A DNA stretch of 64,000 bases, taken from positions 124,001 to 188,000 of the forward strand of contig CAWGWA010000005.1 in assembly GCA_963826105.1 (NCBI GenBank). The letters are read 5' to 3'. Of the stretch, positions 27,651 through 35,955 are shown one piece after another. Numbering within the stretch: position 1 is the first letter of the stretch; each line of letters begins with the position of its first letter. The stretch comes from WHTI01 sp963826105 (GTDB lineage: Bacteria; Actinomycetota; CADDZG01; WHSQ01). Position numbers and translations under genes: made by a program. The notes beneath the pieces are model-generated. The model was not told the DNA's origin and ran no database searches. It was given only the letters and a program-made list of their open reading frames with translations.

Positions 27651-27921
27651 GGCCCAATCATCAACTGAGACTCTGAGACTGCGCGCCGTTTCGGTGCTCG
27701 AGACCCTGTCCTTCTTAGTGTTACTGGCGATGATGTTCGCCGGCAACGAAGGCGGGGTCTCGTTCACCGGCGCCGTCCACGGGTTCCTCTTCCTTGCCTA
27801 CGCCATCCTCGTGCTTCGCGATCGCGAGCACTTCGGGTGGACGTGGGGCTTCGTCGCACTCGCGATCCTCACGGGACCCGTCGGTGCGATCGTTGTGCTC
27901 GAGAGACTCCGGCGTAAGTAG
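27634..27921 (+). CDS. Small DUF3817-like membrane protein
   Basis: Protein of 95 aa with three predicted membrane segments (TLSFLVLLAMMFAG, FLFLAYAILVL, WGFVALAILTGPVGAIVVL). The order ET-LSFL...GNEGG...VHGFLFLAYAI resembles the DUF3817 integral membrane family of actinobacteria. ATG at 27634 lies inside the TPR gene end. The TAG stop abuts the stop of the transglycosylase gene (TAGCTA). Confidence 0.68.
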   Translation: MEIESRAQSSTETLRLRAVSVLETLSFLVLLAMMFAGNEGGVSFTGAVHGFLFLAYAILVLRDREHFGWTWGFVALAILTGPVGAIVVLERLRRK

Positions 27922-28518
27922 CTAGGCGCAGTTCGGCCAGCGACTCGACTGGCCTGCGGCGATCAACCGAGCCGCGGTGCGCGCCTGCGCCGTGGGATCG
28001 AAGATCGATCCGTAGCCGTACGCGTTCCAGGTGCCCTCATCGAACTGGAAGAGGCCGTAGTAACCGGCCGGGTTGACGGCCTGGGGGTTGAGCGTCGACT
28101 CGCAGTGTGCAACCGAGACAAGGTAGTCGCCGGCGAGCCCGAATTCGGCGGCCGCGCCGTGGATGATGTCGGTGATAGCGCTGCTGGGGACCGAGACTGA
28201 CTCCGTCGTGGCGGCTGCGGTCTCGGTCTCTTCGTTCGCTGCGCCGGTGTTCTCCGGGGTTGGCGTCGGTCGGCTTGCAAAGACCTTCTGCCGGAACTTG
28301 AGCATGCCCCGAGTGCTCTCGGAGGTTTCGACACCACCGAAGCCTCCGGCCTGAGCGATGCCGTTGGAACCGCTGAACCGGCCGATCAATCGCCAACCGA
28401 GGTCCATGCCGGGGATACCGAGCATGGTCGCGATCAGAGAAACGATCGCGATCGAGGCGAGCCGGCGTTTAAGACGATCGCGCCTTCTCGCTCGCGCGCT
28501 GAAATGTAGGTGTTCCAT
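27922..28518 (-). CDS. Lysozyme-fold transglycosylase, Rpf/SLT-like
   Basis: Secreted or membrane-anchored murein hydrolase, 198 aa. After an N-terminal helix (SIAIVSLIATMLGIPG) and a Thr/Glu-rich linker, the C-terminal 75 residues are a lysozyme-like domain: HCESTLNPQAVNPAGYYGLFQFDEGTWNAYG with the catalytic Glu in HCEST, and the closing AARLIAAGQSSRWPNCA as in resuscitation-promoting factors and SLT enzymes. A CRP-type site lies 131 bases upstream. GGAGG is 12 bases before the ATG. Confidence 0.82.
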   Translation of the reverse strand: MEHLHFSARARRRDRLKRRLASIAIVSLIATMLGIPGMDLGWRLIGRFSGSNGIAQAGGFGGVETSESTRGMLKFRQKVFASRPTPTPENTGAANEETETAAATTESVSVPSSAITDIIHGAAAEFGLAGDYLVSVAHCESTLNPQAVNPAGYYGLFQFDEGTWNAYGYGSIFDPTAQARTAARLIAAGQSSRWPNCA

Positions 28519-28648
28519 GAAGATGTAAAGCCTCCTTGGGGCTCCGTCCTCGTGCCGGCCGTGTTCCGGCCTGGTGGTTCCCCGAGTTTCGACACGTAGA
28601 ACAGTGGAGCCATTCCCGTAAGTCCGTCACGCTAACACCCGTTGCCCA

Positions 28649-28679
28649 TGTGAAGTGGTTCACAAGTGCCATTGTGAAC
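28649..28679. promoter_or_regulatory. CRP/GlxR-type operator with an extra half-site
   Basis: TGTGA-N6-TCACA at 28649-28664 is a perfect match to the CRP family consensus. A third half-site TTGTGAAC follows, so GTTCACAA (28658-28665) and TTGTGAAC (28672-28679) also form an inverted repeat with a six-base spacer. The site lies between the divergent transglycosylase (131 bases) and gmd (91 bases to the inverted repeat end). Confidence 0.65.
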
Positions 28680-28769
28680 GGACATTTCGTCCTTCTGGGG
28701 GGAGGGTTCCAGGTGGATGAGCGTTTTCCTTCCCCCGGGGGGACAGCGAAGGGAGCGTATCCTTGTGCC

Positions 28770-29789
28770 GTGAGCAAGACAGCTTTGATCACCGGCGTTA
28801 CCGGCCAGGACGGCTCCTACCTGGCCGAGCTCCTGCTGTCCAAGGGATACGAGGTCCACGGTCTGATTCGGCGCGCCTCGACCTTCAACACCCAAAGGCT
28901 CGATCCGATCTACCGCGACCCCCACGAGTCTGGGGTTCACTTCCTGATGCACTACGGCGATCTCTCCGATTCGGGATCCCTCGTCAACCTGATCCGCAAC
29001 CTCGAGCCCGACGAGATCTATCACCTCGGGGCCCAGAGCCATGTGAAGGTCAGCTTCGATATCCCCGAGTACACCGCCGACGCGACCGGGATGGGCACCA
29101 TGCGGATGCTCGAAGCGATCCGCGCTTCCGGGGTCGAGACCCGCTTCTACCAAGCATCGTCCTCGGAGATGTTCGGCTCCGCGTCGCCACCCCAGAGCGA
29201 GGCCACCCCGTTCCACCCACGTAGCCCATACGGCGTGGCGAAGATGTTCGCCTACTGGGCCACGGTGAACTACCGCGAGTCCTACGGGATGCACGCCACC
29301 AACGGGATCCTCTTCAACCATGAGTCTGAAAGACGCGGGGAGACGTTCGTGACCCGCAAGATCACCCGCGCCGTCGCGCGGATCAAGGCCGGGATCCAGG
29401 AGAAGTTGTTCCTCGGAAACCTCGACTCCAAGCGCGACTGGGGCTATGCGCCCGAGTACGTCGAGGCGATGTGGATGATGGTTCAGCACGACGAGCCGCT
29501 CGACCTCGTGATCGCGACGGGGGAGGCGCACAGCGTTCGTGAGTTCTGCGAGGTCGCATTCGCCCGAGCGGACCTCGATTGGGAGAAGTACGTCGAGGTC
29601 GATCCCAACTACTACCGGCCCGCTGAGGTCGACTACCTCCTTGGGGATGCCACCAAGGCAAAGGAGCTCCTCGGGTGGGAGGCCAAGGTCAAGTTCGACG
29701 AACTCGCCCGCGTCATGGTCGACGCCGACATCCAGCTGCTCGATGACGAGATGTCGGGCCGCCTGGTTCGTCAGGACCGGGACCACTGA
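28770..29789 (+). CDS. gmd: GDP-mannose 4,6-dehydratase
   Basis: Short-chain dehydratase making GDP-4-keto-6-deoxymannose, the precursor of fucose- or rhamnose-type sugars for surface glycans. The NADP motif is GVTGQDGSYL at residue 8, the catalytic set is in QASSSEMFG and YGVAKMFAYW, and GILFNHESERRGE and KRDWGYAPEYVEAMW are diagnostic. GTG at 28770 is preceded by TATCCT (28758-28763), six bases away, hence leaderless-type. 339 aa is the family length. No partner sugar enzymes are adjacent. Confidence 0.94.
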   Translation: MSKTALITGVTGQDGSYLAELLLSKGYEVHGLIRRASTFNTQRLDPIYRDPHESGVHFLMHYGDLSDSGSLVNLIRNLEPDEIYHLGAQSHVKVSFDIPEYTADATGMGTMRMLEAIRASGVETRFYQASSSEMFGSASPPQSEATPFHPRSPYGVAKMFAYWATVNYRESYGMHATNGILFNHESERRGETFVTRKITRAVARIKAGIQEKLFLGNLDSKRDWGYAPEYVEAMWMMVQHDEPLDLVIATGEAHSVREFCEVAFARADLDWEKYVEVDPNYYRPAEVDYLLGDATKAKELLGWEAKVKFDELARVMVDADIQLLDDEMSGRLVRQDRDH

Positions 29790-29875
29790 GCCGTTTCTAG
29801 CCAAACCCGGCCCCCTTGGGGGGTAGGGCGGTACCATCGGTCATCTTAGGTACGGATCCGGGAGAAAGGCTCGCT

Positions 29876-31036
29876 GTGGAGATCGAGATCGGCATCGGAA
29901 AGTCTGGTCGGCGGGCCTACGGGTTCGACGACATCGCCATCGTTCCGTCACGACGGACGCGCGACCCCGACGACGTCGACATCTCCTGGGAGATCGACGC
30001 CTTCAAGTTCGAGCTTCCGCTGCTGGCATCCGCGATGGACGGGGTCGTTTCGCCCCGCACCGCGATCGAGATCGGTCGTTTGGGGGGTCTGGCGGTACTC
30101 AACCTCGAGGGTCTGCAGACCCGCTATGAGGATCCCGACTCGATCCTTGCCGAGATCGCCGAGCTTCCGACCGAGAAGGCCACGAAGCGGATGCAGGAGC
30201 TGTACCAGGCCCCACTCAAGGAAGAGCTGATCTCGCAGCGGATCCAAGAGGTCAAGGCGGCCGGTCTCACCGCGGCGGCGTCGCTCACTCCGCAGAAGGT
30301 CGAGCGCTTCCACAAGATCGCCCTCGAGGCCGAACTCGACATCCTCGTGATCCAGGGGACCGTCGTCTCCGCCGAGCATGTCTCGACCCAGAGTGAGCCA
30401 CTCAACCTCAAGCGCTTCATCTCGACCTACGAACTCCCCGTCATCGTCGGCGGCTGCGCGTCGTACTCGACCGCGCTGCACCTGATGCGCACCGGAGCCA
30501 TGGGCGTTCTGGTCGGTGTCGGCCCCGGCGCCGCGTGCACCACCAGGGGAGTGCTCGGACTCGGGGTTCCACAGGCGACCGCGATCGCAGATGCCTCGGG
30601 AGCGCGGATCAGACACCTCGACGAGACTGGGCGCTACTGCCACGTCATCGCCGACGGCGGGATGCGGACCGGCGGCGACATCGCCAAGGCGATCGCCTGC
30701 GGCGCCGATGCCGTGATGATCGGTTCTCCGCTGGCCGCGGCCGAGGAGGCTCCCGGGCACGGCTATCACTGGGGCATGGCGACGTTCCACCCGACCTTGC
30801 CCCGCGGAGCGAGGGTCCAGACCTCGACGATCGGCACCCTCGAGGAGATCCTCACTGGTCCGGCACACGAGAACGACGGTCGCCTCAATCTCTTCGGAGC
30901 GCTCCGGACGTCGTTGGCAACCTGCGGCTACGCCAACATCAAGGAGTTCCAGAAGGCCGAGGTCATGGTCGCTCCCTCGCTCCAAACTGAGGGGAAATCC
31001 CTCCAGCGGAGCCAGCATGTGGGGATGGGCCGCTAG
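29876..31036 (+). CDS. guaB3: GuaB3-family IMP dehydrogenase-related protein
   Basis: TIM-barrel protein of 386 aa in the GuaB3 group found in actinobacteria and cyanobacteria, lacking the CBS pair of classical GuaB. YGFDDIAIVPSRRTRDPDDVD is diagnostic, and the catalytic-cysteine loop GVGPGAACTTRGVLGLGVPQ is intact. GTG at 29876 follows GGGAGAAAGG. It precedes guaA by two genes, consistent with a role in guanine nucleotide synthesis. It is followed by a strong terminator. Confidence 0.9.
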   Translation: MEIEIGIGKSGRRAYGFDDIAIVPSRRTRDPDDVDISWEIDAFKFELPLLASAMDGVVSPRTAIEIGRLGGLAVLNLEGLQTRYEDPDSILAEIAELPTEKATKRMQELYQAPLKEELISQRIQEVKAAGLTAAASLTPQKVERFHKIALEAELDILVIQGTVVSAEHVSTQSEPLNLKRFISTYELPVIVGGCASYSTALHLMRTGAMGVLVGVGPGAACTTRGVLGLGVPQATAIADASGARIRHLDETGRYCHVIADGGMRTGGDIAKAIACGADAVMIGSPLAAAEEAPGHGYHWGMATFHPTLPRGARVQTSTIGTLEEILTGPAHENDGRLNLFGALRTSLATCGYANIKEFQKAEVMVAPSLQTEGKSLQRSQHVGMGR

Positions 31037-31081
31037 CAGGTCGCTCTCTCCGAGCAACGGTCACCGAACAAAAGTAAGCGA

Positions 31082-31107
31082 GAAGCCCCGGTTTCCGGGG
31101 CTTCTTT
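31082..31107 (+). terminator. Intrinsic terminator after guaB3
   Basis: Perfect 10-bp stem GAAGCCCCGG / CCGGGGCTTC with a TTT loop, followed by TTT. Separates guaB3 from the Lrp operon. Confidence 0.93.
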
Positions 31108-31136
31108 CGCGCTCTGCCTCAAGTCCTTTCCTTTAT

Positions 31137-31165
31137 TTGACGATATCTAGATTGAGCGGTAGAAT
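31137..31165 (+). promoter_or_regulatory. Sigma-70 type promoter for the small-ORF/lrp operon
   Basis: TTGACG (31137-31142) and TAGAAT (31160-31165) are separated by exactly 17 bases; this is the best -35/-10 pair in the window. Transcription should start near 31172, about 27 bases before the first small ORF. Confidence 0.75.
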
Positions 31166-31198
31166 CCAAAGCAAATACCGTGTTCGACTGAAGGAGAA

Positions 31199-31303
31199 GT
31201 GGTAACCGTGCTTCAAGGCCTCGCGATCTTCGTGGCCGGGCTAGAGACACTCGATGTCCTCGCCAAAGATGCAGCCAACAACGATCGGAAGGACAACCGA
31301 TGA
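31199..31303 (+). CDS. Small ORF (34 aa) ahead of lrp
   Basis: Unrecognised 34-residue ORF beginning at GTG 31199 (VTVLQGLAIFVAGLETLDVL and a charged tail KDAANNDRKDNR). AAGGAGAA lies directly upstream, slightly close; a second GTG at 31208 is better spaced. It lies just downstream of a strong promoter, and its TGA overlaps the next small ORF as ATGA, so coupled translation is possible. GC at third positions is roughly two thirds, lower than in neighbours. It could be a small protein, a leader peptide or chance. Confidence 0.42.
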   Translation: MVTVLQGLAIFVAGLETLDVLAKDAANNDRKDNR

Positions 31304-31413
31304 ATTCGATGTCAAGAGTCATCTTCGGACTCGATCCCGCGTTGTCGCCGGTGCGGAAGTCCCCTCGCGCCGCGCGACGGACCCCCGCCAGGTCGGTCCC
31401 TCGGGGTCGGTAG
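31300..31413 (+). CDS. Small basic ORF (37 aa) ahead of lrp
   Basis: Unrecognised 37-residue ORF starting at the ATG overlapping the previous stop and ending four bases before lrp. It starts MNSMSRVIFGLDPALSP and ends in an Arg/Pro/Ser-rich basic tail. The unbroken overlap chain from ORF1 to ORF2 to lrp suggests one translated message, but no homology is visible and chance cannot be ruled out. Confidence 0.38.
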   Translation: MNSMSRVIFGLDPALSPVRKSPRAARRTPARSVPRGR

Positions 31414-31417
31414 TCAC

Positions 31418-31924
31418 ATGGCTGCCGGCCTCGATGGCATCGACCGCAAGATCCTCGAGCTACTGAGAGAGGACGGGCGGAGACCCCACGCGACCATCGC
31501 GAAGGAGGTTGGGCTTTCTGCTCCCGCGGTTCATGAGCGGGTTCGCAAGCTCGAGCAGCGGGGCATCATCGCCGGCTATCACGCCGTTATCGACCCCACC
31601 ATGATGGACCGCGACCATGTCGCGTTCATCCAGGTGACCCTCGCCGACGGCGAGGAGTTCGCCATCGACGATCCGATCGTCGCTCGGATCTGTGAGGAAC
31701 CGGATGTCCTCGAGTTCCATCGGATAGCCGGCCAGGACTGCTATCTCGTCAAGGTCAGGACCAGCACGAACAAGGATCTCGAGCAGCTGCTCCGTCGTAT
31801 CCGGATGATCCGAGGGGTATCTCGGACACGGACAACGATGGTCCTCTCCACCGAACTCGAGAAGCCTTCGATCGAGGTTCCTGTCGAAGAAGGCGTTCTC
31901 GAGGCTCCGGCCGAACAGGCCTGA
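31418..31924 (+). CDS. Lrp/AsnC family transcriptional regulator
   Basis: Leucine-responsive-type regulator, 168 aa. N-terminal winged helix (LDGIDRKILELLREDGRRPHATIAKEVGLSAPAVHERVRKLEQRGII) then an AsnC ligand-binding domain (GQDCYLVKVRTSTNKDLEQLL). Probably an amino-acid sensing octamer. Third ORF of the promoter at 31137. The target is not clear; guaB3, the PrmC-like gene or the small ORFs are candidates. Confidence 0.9.
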   Translation: MAAGLDGIDRKILELLREDGRRPHATIAKEVGLSAPAVHERVRKLEQRGIIAGYHAVIDPTMMDRDHVAFIQVTLADGEEFAIDDPIVARICEEPDVLEFHRIAGQDCYLVKVRTSTNKDLEQLLRRIRMIRGVSRTRTTMVLSTELEKPSIEVPVEEGVLEAPAEQA

Positions 31925-31962
31925 GGTTCCAGCTCGCTCTGTAGGACGTAGAGTTCCCCGGC

Positions 31963-32847
31963 ATGAGTGAACCCAGAACCATCTCCGAGCTACTCGACGC
32001 GGCCGAACGCGTCCTCAGCGATTCGTCGCACATCTTCGAAGATCACGACAACCGGATGGAAGCAGAGGACCTCATCGAGTTCGTGCTCGAAGCGGAACTC
32101 GATGACATCGATGACGACGAGATCCCCTCTCGACGCGAGCGAGAGAAGTATCTGGCCCTAGTCGCACGTCGTGCCGCCGGCGAGCCCTTTCCGATCCTCG
32201 TCGGCTCGATCGAGTTCTACGGGATGACCCTCGAGGTGAAGCCCGGCTCCTTCGTACCCCGGCCCTCTTCAGAACTGACCGTCGATAGAGCGGTCCGACG
32301 CCTCAAGAAGATGAAGGGCGTCAAGAAGCCGGTAGTTGTGGACGTATGCACGGGAGCGGGGCCGATCGCACTGGCCATCGCGGTCGAGCGTCCGGCGGCT
32401 CAGGTATGGGGGACCGACATCGACGCCGAAGGCCTCGCGCAGGGGCGGCGGAACGCCGCTCATCTCGACATCGACAACGTGACCTTCCGCAAGAGCGACA
32501 TGTACAAGGCCTTGCCGAAGAAGCTCAAGGGCAAGATCGATCTCATCACCGGACACATCCCCTACGTCCCGCCGGACGAGGTCGCCGACCTGCCGGCGGA
32601 GGTGAAGGATCACGAGCCGCTGTTCACGTTGAGCGGGCTGTCCAAGGACGGCCTCGGTCTGATCCGGGCGGCGGTTCAAGAAGCTCCCGAATGGCTGGCG
32701 CCCGGTGGATGGATGCTGCTGGAGATCTCCGAAGACATGGTTCCCAAGGTCAGGAGGATCTGCGCAAAGGCAGGCTTCGAGGACCACGGTTACGCCTCGG
32801 ACGAGGACGACCTGTCGGTGGTGGTCGAGGTCCGCCTTCCGCTCTAG
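31963..32847 (+). CDS. PrmC/HemK-like methyltransferase with altered NPPY motif
   Basis: SAM-dependent methylase of 294 aa resembling release-factor glutamine methylases. It has the PrmC-type helical N-domain, PRPSSELTVDRAV before the SAM site VVDVCTGAGPIALAIA, and a typical C-terminal half. The catalytic NPPY motif is replaced by GHIPYVP, so Asn and the first Pro are missing. It probably does not methylate the glutamine of release factors in the standard way; a separate PrmC may exist elsewhere. -10 box TAGAGT lies eight bases before the ATG. Confidence 0.78.
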   Translation: MSEPRTISELLDAAERVLSDSSHIFEDHDNRMEAEDLIEFVLEAELDDIDDDEIPSRREREKYLALVARRAAGEPFPILVGSIEFYGMTLEVKPGSFVPRPSSELTVDRAVRRLKKMKGVKKPVVVDVCTGAGPIALAIAVERPAAQVWGTDIDAEGLAQGRRNAAHLDIDNVTFRKSDMYKALPKKLKGKIDLITGHIPYVPPDEVADLPAEVKDHEPLFTLSGLSKDGLGLIRAAVQEAPEWLAPGGWMLLEISEDMVPKVRRICAKAGFEDHGYASDEDDLSVVVEVRLPL

Positions 32848-32885
32848 AACCACGGGACGGGGAGGACGCCGCGGTACGCTGCGGT

Positions 32886-34419
32886 ATGGACAAGGTCTTC
32901 GTCGTCGACTTCGGCGCTCAGTACGCTCAGCTGATCGCCCGACGGGTTCGCGAGTGCCACGTCTACTCCGAGATCGTTCCCCACGACATGCCGGTCAAGG
33001 ACCTTGCACGCGAGCGTCCGGCGGGCATCATCCTTTCCGGGGGCCCGAAGTCGGTCTATGCGACGGGCGCTCCCAAGATCGATCCCGAGGTGTTCAAACT
33101 CGGCATCCCCGTGCTCGGAATCTGTTACGGGCAGCAGCTCATGGCGCTCAATCTCGGTGGCGAGGTTGCCAACACGGGCATCGCAGAGTTCGGAAAGACC
33201 GACCTCAAGGTCGCCGAGTCCGACTCGGTGTTGTTCGACGAACTGCCGCCGGAGCAGACCGTATGGATGAGCCACAACGACTCGGTGACCGGACCTCCGG
33301 ATGGCTTCCACGTGACCGCTTCGACTCCGTCATCACCGGTCGCCGGGTTCGAGGACCCCGAGCGCGGGTTCTACGGAATCCAGTTCCATCCCGAGGTCGC
33401 TCACACCCCGTTCGGGCTCGACCTCCTGAAGAACTTCCTCTACGAAGCCTGCGACCTGTTGCCCAAGTGGACGATGACCTCGGTGATCGAGACCGCGATC
33501 GAGCAGATCCGTGCTCAGGTCGGAACCGATCGCATCGCCTGCGGCCTTTCCGGCGGGGTCGACTCGGCGGTTGCCGCCGCGCTCGTGCACCGAGCGGTCG
33601 GCGATCAGCTCACATGCGTGTTCGTCGATCACGGGCTGATGCGCGCGGGCGAGGGCGAGGCGGTCGAGACGACCTTCCGCCGCCACCTCGGCACCGACCT
33701 CATCCACGTGAAGGCGTCCGACCGGTTCCTCGAGAAACTCTCCGGAGTCACCGATCCAGAGGAGAAGCGCAAGGCGATCGGCGAGACTTTCATCCGCGTG
33801 TTCGAAGAGGTTGCGCGCGACGAACTCGAGGATGCTCGGTTCCTCGTTCAAGGGACCCTGTACCCGGACGTCATCGAGTCGGGTACGAAGGACGCCGCCA
33901 AGATCAAGAGCCACCACAACGTCGGCGGGCTCCCCGATGACATGAAGTTCACCCTCGTCGAGCCACTCCGGAATCTGTTCAAGGACGAGGTTCGCAAGGT
34001 CGGCGAGGAGCTCGGTCTTCCCGAAGAGATCGTCTGGCGCCAACCGTTCCCCGGCCCGGGACTGGCGGTGCGGATCATCGGTGAGGTCACTCCGGAACGC
34101 CTCGATCTGCTCAGGGCCGCCGACCAGGTCGTGTTCCAGGAGATCAAGAGGGCGGGACTACTGCGGGAGATCTGGCAGAGTTTCGCCGTGCCTGCCGGCC
34201 GTCCGCTCGGTCGGCGTGATGGGGGACGAGCGGACCTACGGATACCCGATCGTCCTGCGTGCGGTGACCAGCGAGGACGCGATGACGGCGGATTGGGCCC
34301 GCCTCGACTACGACCTCCTCGAGCGCATCTCGAACCGCATCGTCAACGAGGTCCCGGGCATCAACCGGGTCGTCTACGACATCACGTCGAAGCCCCCCGG
34401 CACGATCGAATGGGAGTAG
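32886..34419 (+). CDS. guaA: GMP synthase (glutamine-hydrolysing), frameshifted
   Basis: Converts XMP to GMP. The N-terminal glutamine amidotransferase has the nucleophile cysteine in GICYGQQLMA and QFHPEV; the ATP-pyrophosphatase domain has GLSGGVDSAV; the dimerisation domain ends VYDITSKPPGTIEWE. The frame breaks at 34190-34192 (GTGCCTG); removing one C gives SFAVLPAVRSVGVMGDERTYGYP. About 510 aa after repair, normal. TACGCT lies five bases before the ATG (leaderless-type). The last 10 bases overlap the flippase gene. Confidence 0.94.
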
Positions 34420-35930
34420 CCCCCGGGGCTAACCAGGGGCAGAACGACTACCGCACCATCCTTTCGGGGGCGTCGCAGAACATCGTAGGGATCGTCATCG
34501 CAGCGCTGGCGACGTTCGCCGCCCAGATCCTGATCTCGCGCGCCCTCGGCAGGGCCGCTTTCGGCATCGTCACGGTCGCGACCCAGGCTGCGTTCGTGCT
34601 CTCGTTCGCCACGCGAGCCGGGATGGACATGGCGGTTCTGCGAGGGGTCGCGGTCGAGGTGGGTGAGTCGCGCTACGCCGACATCCGCGCCACGGTGTCG
34701 CGAGCGGTGACGATCGCCGCGCTGGTGAGCACCACTGTTGCCCTCGCCGGCATCCTCGGAGCCGGTGCCGTGCGCGATGCGTTCTCGATCGATCCTGAAG
34801 AAGGCAAGTGGGCGATCGAGTTCGCGGCCGCCGGGCTCCCATTCCTCGCGTTGACCAACGTGTGGCTATCCGCCACGCGCGGGCTGAAGATCATGCGCTA
34901 CACCTTGTACGTCTTCTTCGCCGGGCAGCCGGTTCTCTGGGTGATCCTCATGGTGATCGGCTGGCAGCTTTCCGAGACGGTCTGGATGGCGGCCGCCACC
35001 TACTCGCTGTCGTGGGCGGTCGCTGCAGTGGCTGCATGGTGGTTCTGGCACAAGGAGAGCCGCGGTTGGGAGCGGCGTCCGATGGAACCGGGTGCTACCG
35101 GACTGCTGATGCGGTACGCGGGCCCCCGCGCACCTGCCGCGCTGTTCTCGCAGTTGCTGTTCTGGACCGACCTGTTCGTCGTTACCCGCTACGTTTCCGA
35201 TGCCGGAGTCGGCGTCTACTCCGCGGTGCTGCGGGCCGGGCAGGTCGTGGTCCTGTTCCTTACGTCGGTGAATCTGATGTTCGCTCCGTTCGTTGCCGAC
35301 CTTCACAACCGCAAGGAGATCGAGCGACTCGACAAGCTCTTCAAGACCCTGACGAGGTGGACCCTGGCGGCGACACTGCCAGGCTTCCTGCTGCTGGCCG
35401 TGGCGCCCGATTCGGTGCTGAGGTTGTTCGGCTCGGGCTTCGGGTCAGGGGAGACCGCGTTGTTGATCCTGCTCGGGGGCCAGTTGGTGAACATCGCCAC
35501 CGGGAGCGTCGGCTTCGTGCTGATCATGACCGGCCGGACCGGCTGGGACCTCGTCGTCTATGGGTTCTCCCTGGCGCTCGATCTCACCCTGGCGTTCATC
35601 CTCGCCCCGCGCTACGGCATCGAGGGCGCGGCGATCGCCAACGCGTTCACGTTCGCGATCTCGAACACCTTCCGCATCCTTTTGGTGAAGAAGTTCGTCG
35701 GCATCCAGCCCTACGACCGGGACTATCTGCGGATGATCGTTCCCGGAGCGGTCTCGGTCGCGGTCATGTTCTTGGTCCACTCCGCGGCCGGTTCCCAATG
35801 GCTCCTCTGGCTGGTACTGACCACCGTCGCCGGTCTGGTTGCCTACGTGGCCGCCTTCTTGGTCGCGGGCCTGACCCCCAGCGAGCGGAAGGGACTCAAG
35901 AACCTGGGGGCCCGGGTGCGGCGTCCGTGA
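34410..35930 (+). CDS. Polysaccharide/lipid flippase of the MOP superfamily
   Basis: Membrane protein of 506 aa with about 14 transmembrane segments, resembling Wzx/MurJ-like oligosaccharide flippases. FAAQILISRALGRAAFGIVTVATQ and LLFWTDLFVVTRYVSDAGVGVYSA are typical of this family, which moves lipid-linked sugars across the membrane. It starts inside the 3' end of guaA (ATG 34410). With gmd nearby a role in a surface glycan is plausible but not shown. Confidence 0.83.
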   Translation: MGVAPGANQGQNDYRTILSGASQNIVGIVIAALATFAAQILISRALGRAAFGIVTVATQAAFVLSFATRAGMDMAVLRGVAVEVGESRYADIRATVSRAVTIAALVSTTVALAGILGAGAVRDAFSIDPEEGKWAIEFAAAGLPFLALTNVWLSATRGLKIMRYTLYVFFAGQPVLWVILMVIGWQLSETVWMAAATYSLSWAVAAVAAWWFWHKESRGWERRPMEPGATGLLMRYAGPRAPAALFSQLLFWTDLFVVTRYVSDAGVGVYSAVLRAGQVVVLFLTSVNLMFAPFVADLHNRKEIERLDKLFKTLTRWTLAATLPGFLLLAVAPDSVLRLFGSGFGSGETALLILLGGQLVNIATGSVGFVLIMTGRTGWDLVVYGFSLALDLTLAFILAPRYGIEGAAIANAFTFAISNTFRILLVKKFVGIQPYDRDYLRMIVPGAVSVAVMFLVHSAAGSQWLLWLVLTTVAGLVAYVAAFLVAGLTPSERKGLKNLGARVRRP

Positions 35931-35955
35931 CCCACCCACGCCTGATAATGGGGTC

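Noticed and set aside
28519..28650. CGAAACTCGGGGAAC-like stretch (minus strand) resembling part of the c-di-AMP ydaO riboswitch before the Rpf-like gene
   Set aside because: Only one short segment is similar; the GGGGTGAATC region and the closing helix of the class could not be found.
31115..31322. 67-codon ORF on the minus strand across the lrp promoter
   Set aside because: It runs through the strong promoter and the terminator side, has no ribosome site and no recognisable product.
32346..35930. Single 1194-codon ORF joining guaA and the flippase
   Set aside because: The join arises because the guaA frameshift reads through into the flippase frame; both proteins are complete and separate after correcting one base.
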